From contig NZ_BJOR01000001.1 of the NCBI RefSeq assembly GCF_006540305.1, forward strand, positions 7,750,001 to 7,814,000: 64,000 nt of DNA, read 5' to 3'. This document shows, piece by piece, positions 58,045 through 64,000 of the stretch. The notes under the pieces were generated by a model. The model did not search any database. It was not told the origin of the DNA and was given only the letters and a program-made list of their open reading frames with translations. How positions within the stretch are numbered: the stretch's first letter is position 1; the number at the start of each line of letters is the position of its first letter. A program made the translations under genes and the position numbers. This stretch comes from Streptomyces sp. 6-11-2 (lineage in GTDB: Bacteria > Actinomycetota > Actinomycetes > Streptomycetales > Streptomycetaceae).

Positions 58045-58752
58045 TTACCGGCGCGCCGCAGGACTGGGACCAGCCCGAGGACCAGCAGGTCGGCGGCGGG
58101 TCATGGTGGGGGTGGCGGCTGCCGCCCTATGGGAGGTCGCGCCCCGCCGCCCCGCCGCCCCGCCGCCCCGCCGCCCCGCCGCGGAGCGCTCGGCGTCCAC
58201 GGCCAGGACCGGCAGGGTGCGGGCAACACGGCGGGCGGTGCGGGACAGGACGTTGCCACTGACGTCGTACTTGTCGTCGAGCGAGACGAAAGTGGACCCG
58301 CCGATGCCGAGCCGGGCCAGCCCGTCCAGCAGCGCGATGCCCACACCGCCCGACCGCACGGCGACACCCGCCGTGCCCGGCCTGGGATGCCCGGCGGCGA
58401 AAGTGGCGTCCAGGCGGACGGCGTCCTCGGTGTTGGCCAGGCCCAGGCAGTTCGGGCCCACCAGCCGCATGCCGTGACGACGGCGCGCGTTCATCAGGTT
58501 CTCCGCCAGGTTTGCGTCCAGACAGGCCGAGACGACGAGCAGGGCGTGCACGCCGGCTTCCCCGCGCTCCTGGGCGACCTGGGGAACGGCCGCGGTGGGG
58601 ACGGCGACGACCGCGAGGTCGAGCACTTGCGGCAGCGCGGCCACGGACCGACAGGCGCGCACCCCGGTGATCACGGACGCCTGCGGATGCACGACGAGGC
58701 CCCGACCGGTGAAGGACGCGGTGAGGATGTTGCGCAGGTTCGCCCGCCCCAC
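58045..58752 (-). pseudogene. CoA-binding/ATP-grasp acyl-CoA ligase-like gene, deleted and truncated
   Basis: The minus strand reads FTGRGLVVHPQASVITGVRA, VAVPTAAVPQVAQERGEAGV, RRRHGMRLVGPNCLGLANTE and GVAVRSGGVGIALLDGLARL. These are the CoA-binding and succinyl-CoA-ligase-like domains of the Pat/acyl-CoA synthetase (NDP-forming) family. After KYDVSGN the sequence jumps to TARRVARTLPVLAVDAERSA, so roughly 30 residues are missing, and the end dissolves into a GC repeat. Start and C-terminal ATP-grasp domain are absent. Confidence 0.8.
58142..58181. repeat. Five tandem copies of an 8-bp GC repeat
   Basis: CCCCGCCG is repeated five times without interruption near the 3' end of the CoA-ligase remnant. 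Because the unit is not a multiple of three, each gain or loss changes the reading frame. Likely product of replication slippage at the rearrangement site. Confidence 0.85.
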
Positions 58753-59373
58753 GGATCCAGGAGTGCGGCCGGGGTCTGATCACCGCGACGGCGCGAGGGG
58801 CCGCAAGGGGCGCAGGGTGACGACGTAGGCGAGTCGGCCGCGGTTGTCCACGGCATTCGGCCTTCCGACGGGTGCGACGTCAGTGGGATCCGTGAGCCGG
58901 ACTGGCCGCCGGACGACGGCAACGAGGACGACACCTGAACCCCTACCGACGTCCCCGCTCCCTGCCACCAGGCAGGGAGCGGGGACGTTCGTGCTTTGTG
59001 GCCAGGCCTGTGCGAAGGCTGCGAGGGCAAAAAACAGTCCCCGGTAGTGCTGCACGTGTCCTGAAGCTTCAGTCGTCACTGTCGCCTCGGTATCGCGCCG
59101 GCTTGCCGGGGGCCTGAACCACATCCTGTCGAAGCCGCTCCGCCGACTAGGCGTCCTCATCGACTTTGCGACCTTTTCGGTGTTGTGGCCTAAGAACCAC
59201 CATCCACGCTTTATGTTCCGAGTCAATGGGTTTTAGGTAAATTTCTCGACGGCTGACGGGTGGGGGCGCCGCAGGCTGGAGACTGCTCGGAGCTGCTGCA
59301 GGGTCCGCGGTGCCGCGCAGATTTTGGTGGACAGGTCGGCAGGGTCGCAGGGCAGGCGGAGATCCGAGAGGGG
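58753..59373. other. Stretch between rearranged fragments, no confident gene
   Basis: About 620 bp. A plus-strand frame ending in REPDWPPDDGNEDDT at 58938, just before a strong terminator, may be the tail of a lost gene. The rest, up to the PlsC fragment, shows nothing recognisable. Confidence 0.4.
58949..58988. terminator. 18-bp perfect hairpin terminator
   Basis: ACGTCCCCGCTCCCTGCC pairs fully with its complement around ACCA. It is one of the strongest hairpins in the window, yet no intact gene ends here; a decayed plus-strand frame stops 11 bp before it. Confidence 0.8.
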
Positions 59374-59560
59374 CAGGGGGTGCTGGCGAAGGGAGAGCTG
59401 CTCGCCATCTATCCGGAGGGCACGCGTTCCCCCGATGGCCGGCTGTGCAAGGGCAAGGTCGGGGTGGCGGTGATGGCGCGGGCCGCTCAGCTTCCGGTGA
59501 TTTCGTGCGCGGTGGCTTGGCACGTCCGCCTCGACATGGCCAAGCGGATCAATCTCCTGC
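59374..59560 (+). pseudogene. PlsC-type acyltransferase fragment
   Basis: GVLAKGELLAIYPEGTRSPD, GRLCKGKVGVAVMARAAQLP and VISCAV match the third and fourth motifs of 1-acylglycerol-3-phosphate acyltransferases (EGTRS and PVIPxA). The HxxxxD active-site region and most of the rest are missing. Confidence 0.7.
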
Positions 59561-59593
59561 CCGTCCCTGTACCAAGCCCGCGCCGAGCAGCGC

Positions 59594-60148
59594 TCAGCGC
59601 GTCGGACGGTAGGTCGCGATGATCACTCCGCTGCTGGTCGGCCGGGCGCTCACCAGCTGCAACTTCTTCAGGTTGGCATCGTCGGCGAACAGCTTCTTGC
59701 GGCCCTCGCCGGCCACCACCGGGTGAATCAGCAGTACCAGTTCGTCCAGCAGGTCCTGCTCCAGCAGCGAACGCACCAGCGTCGGGCTGCCCGCGACGGT
59801 GATGTCCTTGCCCTCGCTCGCCTTGAGCTCCTCGATCGCGGCCGCCAGATCGCCGTTGATGAGCGTGCTGTTCGCCCAGTCCTCGACACTGTCCAGCGTG
59901 GAGGAGACGACGTACTTGGGAGAATCGTTGATCCACTTGGCGAAGCCGACATCCTCGCCGCTGGTCACCGTCGGCCAGTACCCGGCCCACTCGGTGAAGG
60001 TCACCCGGCCCAGCAGAATCGTGTCGGCCGTCTCCAGCGTCTCCCCGAGCGCCGCGCCCATCTCCTCGTCAAAAGCGAACTGCCACTCGTTCGGCGACTG
60101 GGCGACACCGTCGAGCGAGACGAACAGACCCGAAACGACCTTGCGCAT
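59594..60148 (-). CDS. Dihydrofolate reductase-family (RibD C-terminal-like) protein
   Basis: A 184-residue NADPH-dependent reductase-like protein. It has the usual start (RKVVSGLFVSLDGVAQSPNE), LETADTILLGRVTFTEWAGY near residue 40, KYVVSSTLDSVEDW near 78, DITVAGSPTLVRSLLEQDLL near 115, and DELVLLIHPVVAGEGRKKLF near 135. This broad family is common in actinomycetes and rarely has a proven substrate. It is 96 bp downstream of, and on the same strand as, an AraC regulator. Confidence 0.93.
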   Translation of the reverse strand: MRKVVSGLFVSLDGVAQSPNEWQFAFDEEMGAALGETLETADTILLGRVTFTEWAGYWPTVTSGEDVGFAKWINDSPKYVVSSTLDSVEDWANSTLINGDLAAAIEELKASEGKDITVAGSPTLVRSLLEQDLLDELVLLIHPVVAGEGRKKLFADDANLKKLQLVSARPTSSGVIIATYRPTR

Positions 60149-60244
60149 GATTCCTCCGTCATGAGTTCGGGGTCGTCTGCCCGGTCCCGGCCGGGACGGC
60201 CCTCTGGCCGGAACGAGCCGACCCCGTCGGCTACGCCAGGAAGA

Positions 60245-60973
60245 CTATGCGGGCATCGAGACTGAGGTCTTGTACAGAAGCGACAGGGGCTCCGCCCTGT
60301 CCGGAGCGCTCAGCCGAGTGGCGGTCCGGCCGATGTACCGGGCCAGGGACCGCGCCAGATGCGGCTGGTCGAAGTAGCCCAGCCGGTGCACGACGTCCTG
60401 GGCCGGCGCACCCTCCTGGATCAGTACCGCCGCCTCGCGGGCGCGTCGGATCTGCCGGATGGCGCCCCAGGTGAGGCCCGTCGCCGCGACAAGGCGCCGC
60501 TGGAGGGTGCGCTCGGAGACGTCGAGGGTGGCGCCGTCGAGCATGGCGGGCACGATCGGGTCGCAGTCCACGATGCCCTCACGCACCATGCGCCGCACGA
60601 ACGCCTCCGCGTTGTCGTAATCGGGCGGGTGCCAAGCGGAGCCCTTCAGCCAGACGGAGTGCGGCGTCACGTCGGGTATCTCCGCGCTACCGCCCACGAG
60701 CCGGCTGATCGGTATGTGCGGCATCGAGGTGCCGAGGGCAAAGCTGATGCCGAAGAACGTGGCGTCCTTGGGGACGGGGGCCAGGCAGGCCTTGGGCTCC
60801 GGGCCCAGTACGGCCGCCTGGACCTGACCGTGGTGCTCCCAGAAGACGAGCTCCCAGTGCGATGTCGCGATCGACGTCATCCGGCTCACGTCTTCGCTAC
60901 GGCTGCGCCACACCCGCTCGATGTACGGCAGCTCCGACGGCCGGCTCTCGATCTCCAGACCCAACCGGATCAT
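60245..60973 (-). CDS. AraC-family regulator
   Basis: A 242-residue regulator. The N-terminal half is an AraC-type sensing domain (HWELVFWEHHGQVQAAVLGP; FFGISFALGTSMPHIP). The C-terminal half has a double HTH (LDVSERTLQRRLVAATGLTW and PAQDVVHRLGYFDQPHLARS then LARYIGRTATRL). ATG 60973 (GGGGG upstream) is preferred over 61117, whose extra 48 residues are not family-like. It lies just upstream of the dihydrofolate-reductase-family gene, which it probably controls. Confidence 0.9.
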   Translation of the reverse strand: MIRLGLEIESRPSELPYIERVWRSRSEDVSRMTSIATSHWELVFWEHHGQVQAAVLGPEPKACLAPVPKDATFFGISFALGTSMPHIPISRLVGGSAEIPDVTPHSVWLKGSAWHPPDYDNAEAFVRRMVREGIVDCDPIVPAMLDGATLDVSERTLQRRLVAATGLTWGAIRQIRRAREAAVLIQEGAPAQDVVHRLGYFDQPHLARSLARYIGRTATRLSAPDRAEPLSLLYKTSVSMPA

Positions 60974-61172
60974 CCCCCGTTCACCGCTGCCTGAGCCGCC
61001 AGTGTGCCACGTCGTCCGGACGTCCAGAGCGAGTGCGAGATGCGCGGGGAGGATCGGCGCGGCTCGGCCTTGGCTCCCGCTGAGGCGGTCAGGGCACCTT
61101 CCTCGCGGCGCAACCATGATCGGCCTTCAGGCATGATGATCACCAACGAGTGATCCATGAGAAGGGGCATCC

Positions 61173-61808
61173 GTGCACGTAGACAGGCGCTGGGCCAGAT
61201 CCGCCGTCGCCGCGGCAGGAGCGGTGATTTTCTTCATCACCGCCTGCGATGGGCCGTCAGCCCTGGCAGACGGTGAGAGCTCGCCGAATCCCGACTTCGC
61301 GGCTTTCCAGGCCAAGCCCTGTCCAAAGCTCACCGATGGCGACAAGGCCAACGGCCACCTGATCACCACGGCCGCCGGCCCGCGCGAAGGCATCACCGTC
61401 CGCCCCGGCGGCGAACCGCAGACAGTCCTCGTCAAGCTCTGCAACACCACCGGCAAGGCACTCCGCGACATCGCGCTCTCCGCGCAGGTCGAGTCCAACT
61501 ACGCGGGCGAGCAGCCGCCCAAGCTATCGGTGGAGCGGCGCGAGGCCCCCGACGGCGACTGGCATCCCGTCGAACTGGTCGTGGCCAACGACTATCAGCC
61601 GTTGACCGGCGCTTCCGGTGCGCAGGACCTGCCTGCCCAGGGCACCCGCACCGTGGAGTACCGGATCAGCGCCGCCGAGGACGCCCCCGCGGGCCGGGGA
61701 CGGCTCGGTATCCATGCCGTCCGGGCCGACGCAGACCCGTTCGACATGGAGGACATGCGGGGCGGCGGCAGCGGAGGATTCCCGCTCACCACCGCCTCTC
61801 GCGAGTGA
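61173..61808 (+). CDS. Putative lipoprotein, unknown function
   Basis: A 211-residue exported protein. The N-terminus is a signal peptide ending in the lipobox ITAC (residues 22-25), so it is probably lipid-anchored outside the membrane. The mature part has a beta-rich domain (GHLITTAAGPREGITVRPGG; QTVLVKLCNTTGKALRDIAL; TRTVEYRISAAEDAPAGRGR), which may be an Ig-like fold, with two further cysteines. GTG 61173 follows GAAGGGG. Divergent from the AraC gene. Confidence 0.8.
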   Translation: MHVDRRWARSAVAAAGAVIFFITACDGPSALADGESSPNPDFAAFQAKPCPKLTDGDKANGHLITTAAGPREGITVRPGGEPQTVLVKLCNTTGKALRDIALSAQVESNYAGEQPPKLSVERREAPDGDWHPVELVVANDYQPLTGASGAQDLPAQGTRTVEYRISAAEDAPAGRGRLGIHAVRADADPFDMEDMRGGGSGGFPLTTASRE

Positions 61809-61886
61809 TGGGTCCGACCACATCCGACGCACGGGGGCCAATCCTCACGAGCGGCTGCGGGAGCTGCACACGATTGGAGCCGCGCT

Positions 61887-62229
61887 TCAGCAGGTCAGCG
61901 AATTCCTTCGGTCCCTCCACCTCGACGGCCCGCCGCCCTCACGGGCGGCTGGGTGCTTCGGCCCCGCCGCCTCGCTGCCCCGCCGGACCTGCTCCAGCAC
62001 CCGTGCATGGAGTACGGCCCTTCGGCGGCACCGGGAGCAGGCTTCCGGTGAGGGTGTACCACTCGTCGGCGTCCGTGTACTGGACGGCAATGCTGACGCG
62101 CCCGTCGGGGAGGAGACTGGTGGTGACGGTGAGCTCGCCGGTGATGACGCCGACCTCGGTCATCACGCTGCCGGGCCCGGCTTTCGCCTCGTCGATGAAT
62201 CGCTCCTGCTGGGGGCCGTGGTCGCTCAT
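61887..62229 (-). pseudogene. Small hypothetical protein with a frameshift
   Basis: From ATG 62229 the frame reads QQERFIDEAKAGPGSVMTEV, GVITGELTVTTSLLPDGRVS and IAVQYTDADEWYTLTGSLLP. Near 62020 it runs on as low-quality sequence in this frame, while AVLHARVLEQVRRGSEAAGP continues in the next and stops at 61887. A one-base change explains this. The start overlaps the stop of the upstream HNH fragment (ATGA). Family unknown to me. Confidence 0.6.
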
Positions 62230-62370
62230 GAGGAGCAGGTACCCAGCATCTCGGTGAGCGTGTTCTTCTCGGCTTTGGTCACCGACAGCTCGTACGTCGC
62301 CTTCACCCACACCCAGGCCCGGGCGTAGGTGCACCAGTAGGTCTTGGACGGCGGCTGCCACGAGTAACTG
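62226..62370 (-). pseudogene. HNH-endonuclease-family (DUF1524-like) C-terminal fragment
   Basis: SYSWQPPSKTYWCTYARAWV and WVKATYELSVTKAEKNTLTE then MLGTC are the usual end of secreted actinomycete DUF1524/HNH proteins (YWCxYAxxWIxxKxxYxLTVTxxEKxALxxML). The catalytic HNH part is missing and the fragment abuts the oxidoreductase gene's end. Confidence 0.65.
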
Positions 62371-62384
62371 TCAAGACTTGTGGA

Positions 62385-63311
62385 TCAGCCTGGGAGTATG
62401 ACCAACTTGCCCCGGACGTGCCCGCCCTCGCTTTCGCGGTGTGCCTCATGGGCCTCGGCCAGCGAGTATGTTCCGGCCACCGGGACCGTCAACTCGCCGC
62501 TCGCCGCCAGGGCCGCGGCTCGTGCCAGCCGCTTGGGGAGCTCATCGGTGTCAGCGGACACGAATCGCACACCGAGTTCAGCCGCGTTGAAGGCGGCAAT
62601 GGTCGCCACCCGCTCGGGGCCGCCCACCACGTCGATCAACGCCGGCAGTGAGCCCTTTCCCGCCATGTCGAGTGCCGCGTCCACGCCCTTGTGCGAGAGC
62701 ACGCGGATCCGCTCGGCCAGCCCGTCGCCGTAGGTCACCGGTTCGGCTTTGAGTGAGCGCAGGTACTCATGGTTGTGCTCGCTCGAGGTGCCGATCACGG
62801 TGGCGCCGAGACGCCTGGCGAGTTGCACGGTCACTGTGCCGACGCCGCCTGCCGACCCGTCGACGACCAGAGTCTCCCCGGGCTTCAAGCCGATATCGGT
62901 CAGCGCCTGATAGGCCGTGTTGGCGGCCACGGGCAGCGCGGCGGCGACTTCCCAGGACACTGCCTCTGGCTTGCGCGCGAGCTGTCCTGCCGGTGCCAAC
63001 GCCAGTTCGGCGTATCCACCGGAGCCGATGGAGCCGAATACCTCGTCGCCGACTGTCAGGCCGCACACGCCGTCGCCGGTCTCCTCCACAACGCCGGCCA
63101 CGTCGCCACCGGGCACTGCCGGGAACTCCACAGGCATCATCGCCACCAAGGCACCGGTGCGCAGCTTCCAGTCGATCGGATTCACACCAGCGGCCCGGAC
63201 CCTGACCAGCACCTCGCCCGGCCCAGGGTGCGGAGCCTGGAGTTCGACGACACCCAACACCTCTGGGCCGCCGTACTGCGTGTACTGAACCGCGTGATAG
63301 GTCTCGGTCAT
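62385..63311 (-). CDS. NADP-dependent zinc-less MDR oxidoreductase (quinone oxidoreductase-like)
   Basis: A 308-residue medium-chain dehydrogenase/reductase. It has HAVQYTQYGGPEVLGVVELQ at the start, VRAAGVNPIDWKLRTG near residue 42, PGGDVAGVVEETGDGV near 70, the nucleotide-binding GSAGGVGTVTVQLARRLGAT near 155, and GGHVRGKLVILPG at the end. Zinc-binding cysteines are absent, as in quinone oxidoreductases. ATG 63311 (GGAAGG upstream) is preferred over 63326. It is the last gene of a minus-strand pair with the aldo/keto reductase upstream. Confidence 0.93.
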   Translation of the reverse strand: MTETYHAVQYTQYGGPEVLGVVELQAPHPGPGEVLVRVRAAGVNPIDWKLRTGALVAMMPVEFPAVPGGDVAGVVEETGDGVCGLTVGDEVFGSIGSGGYAELALAPAGQLARKPEAVSWEVAAALPVAANTAYQALTDIGLKPGETLVVDGSAGGVGTVTVQLARRLGATVIGTSSEHNHEYLRSLKAEPVTYGDGLAERIRVLSHKGVDAALDMAGKGSLPALIDVVGGPERVATIAAFNAAELGVRFVSADTDELPKRLARAAALAASGELTVPVAGTYSLAEAHEAHRESEGGHVRGKLVILPG

Positions 63312-63351
63312 GCCTGTCCTTCCCATCCTTCGGATCCTGCGTGTCCGGCTG

Positions 63352-64000
63352 TCAGACGGTCTCGTCGAGTAGGCGACGGTGTTCGGCGGGCAGCTGCAAG
63401 CGAGCCCCGGCGAGTGCTTCGTCGAGCTGCTCCGATGTGCTGACCCCGACGATCGGGGTGGCGGTCGGCTTGCCGCCGATCAGCCAGGCCAAGACGACCT
63501 GGGTGCGGCTTACACCGAGGTCCCCGGCCACCTTGCTCAGGGCCGTGAGCCGTCGGGAGTTGCCGGGGTGGTCGTAGGCATCGGGAAGCGGCCGGTCCGG
63601 GCGGCTGTAGAACCCGTTCAACAGGGCGGTGTACACCCACAAGGACAGGTCCGGCTCGCTGTCGACGTAGTCGATGACCTCGTCGGTGACCCAGCCGAAA
63701 CGGTGGGCCTGGCCGGGCACCGGCACGCCGGGGCGGGGCTGGAGATAGGAATGGCGCAGCTGGAGCGCGCTGTATCCGGTCCAGCCGTTGTCCCTGGCGA
63801 TCTGTCGGGCCCGCTCCACTCGCCACACCGGGTGGTTGGAGCAGCCCAGCCGGCTCACCGTGCCCTCGGCAACGAGTTCGCCAAAAGCCTCAGCGGACTC
63901 AGCCAGAGGGACTGTGCGGTCCTCCATGTGGGCCCAGTACAGATCGATCCGGTCGGTGCCCAGCCGACGCAGGCTGCCCTCGACAGCGGCCTTGACCGCC
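63352..64000 (-). CDS. Aldo/keto reductase, C-terminal part (gene starts beyond the window)
   Basis: The last 215 residues or so of an aldo/keto reductase on the minus strand. It has RLGTDRIDLYWAHMEDRTVP near the window edge, VSRLGCSNHPVWRVERARQI, QLRHSYLQPRPGVPVPG, a substrate loop, and the cofactor end KPTATPIVGVSTSEQLDEAL. The N-terminus with the catalytic Tyr lies beyond base 64000. It is 40 bp upstream of the quinone oxidoreductase, so the two may be cotranscribed. It is not a close copy of the reductase at the other end of the window. Confidence 0.9.
   Translation of the reverse strand, partial: AVKAAVEGSLRRLGTDRIDLYWAHMEDRTVPLAESAEAFGELVAEGTVSRLGCSNHPVWRVERARQIARDNGWTGYSALQLRHSYLQPRPGVPVPGQAHRFGWVTDEVIDYVDSEPDLSLWVYTALLNGFYSRPDRPLPDAYDHPGNSRRLTALSKVAGDLGVSRTQVVLAWLIGGKPTATPIVGVSTSEQLDEALAGARLQLPAEHRRLLDETV

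Noticed and set aside
58142..58181. Possible CRISPR-like short repeat array
   Set aside because: Units are 8 bp and directly adjacent with no spacers; a simple tandem repeat.
58780..59226. 148-aa minus-strand frame (MTRNIKRGWWFLGHN...)
   Set aside because: Runs through the 18-bp terminator hairpin and has no family pattern.

Overview
The window looks like a stretch of Streptomyces (or close relative) chromosome. GC is very high, starts are often GTG, neighbouring genes commonly overlap by ATGA or GTGA, and the families are typical of the genus: MmyB-type XRE, PucR, paired AzlCD, P450 with a three-cysteine ferredoxin, MatAB, DUF3311 with a sodium:solute symporter, pRiA4b ORF-3 protein and Uma2. 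No rRNA, tRNA, CRISPR array or replication origin was seen. The density of broken genes and insertion-sequence fragments suggests an accessory or chromosome-arm region. All identifications come from reading the sequence; no database search was run.

1-7.4 kb: the end of an aldo/keto reductase gene, an XRE regulator, the wreck of a molybdenum-hydroxylase (xanthine dehydrogenase-like) operon containing an inverted segment, its surviving divergent PucR regulator, and an Lrp regulator divergent from azlCD. 7.4-10.3 kb (minus strand): a decayed class I lanthipeptide-like locus. It holds LanB and LanC remnants, two tiny translationally coupled ORFs, an ABC exporter membrane domain without its ATPase, and a SAM methyltransferase. 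10.4-21 kb: a DEAD-box helicase, a run of three very small genes, a coupled pair of unknown membrane/beta proteins, a large secreted repeat protein, an unknown protein and a Tat-exported M20 amidohydrolase, followed by an SDR fragment.

21-28.5 kb: cytochrome P450, ferredoxin and TetR regulator with dyads; broken hydroxyacyl-CoA dehydrogenase and EtfB fragments; a small membrane protein between integrase-like and IS4/IS5 debris; then a calcium/cation exchanger followed by an EF-hand protein. 28.6-37 kb: a malonate module (GntR regulator, matA, matB) convergent with a symporter/DUF3311/amidase operon that lies next to a two-headed Lrp regulator. 37-45 kb: an orphan LexA-like DNA-binding domain, an MFS exporter with a possible mini-ORF in front, a MerR-methyltransferase fusion under a 19-bp-spacer promoter, an aminoglycoside-phosphotransferase-family kinase, and a complete IS5-family element carrying a small acidic passenger gene.

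45-51.3 kb: a coupled operon of pRiA4b ORF-3 protein, SNF2 helicase and SWIM zinc-finger protein, followed by a Uma2 nuclease. 51.4-58.8 kb: a deleted TnpB with its right-end hairpin, then an IclR-controlled catabolic cluster (aminotransferase, NCS1 permease, FAD-linked oxidase with a frameshift, truncated FMN 2-hydroxyacid oxidase) that breaks into an inverted, deleted CoA-binding ligase gene. 58.8-64 kb: PlsC fragment, AraC regulator with a dihydrofolate-reductase-family protein, a lipoprotein, broken HNH/unknown genes, a quinone oxidoreductase and the end of a second aldo/keto reductase. The most unusual items are the RiPP-like ruin with its intact tiny ORFs, the MerR-methyltransferase fusion, the IS passenger gene, the coupled pRiA4b/SNF2/SWIM operon, and the inverted Mo-hydroxylase segment.
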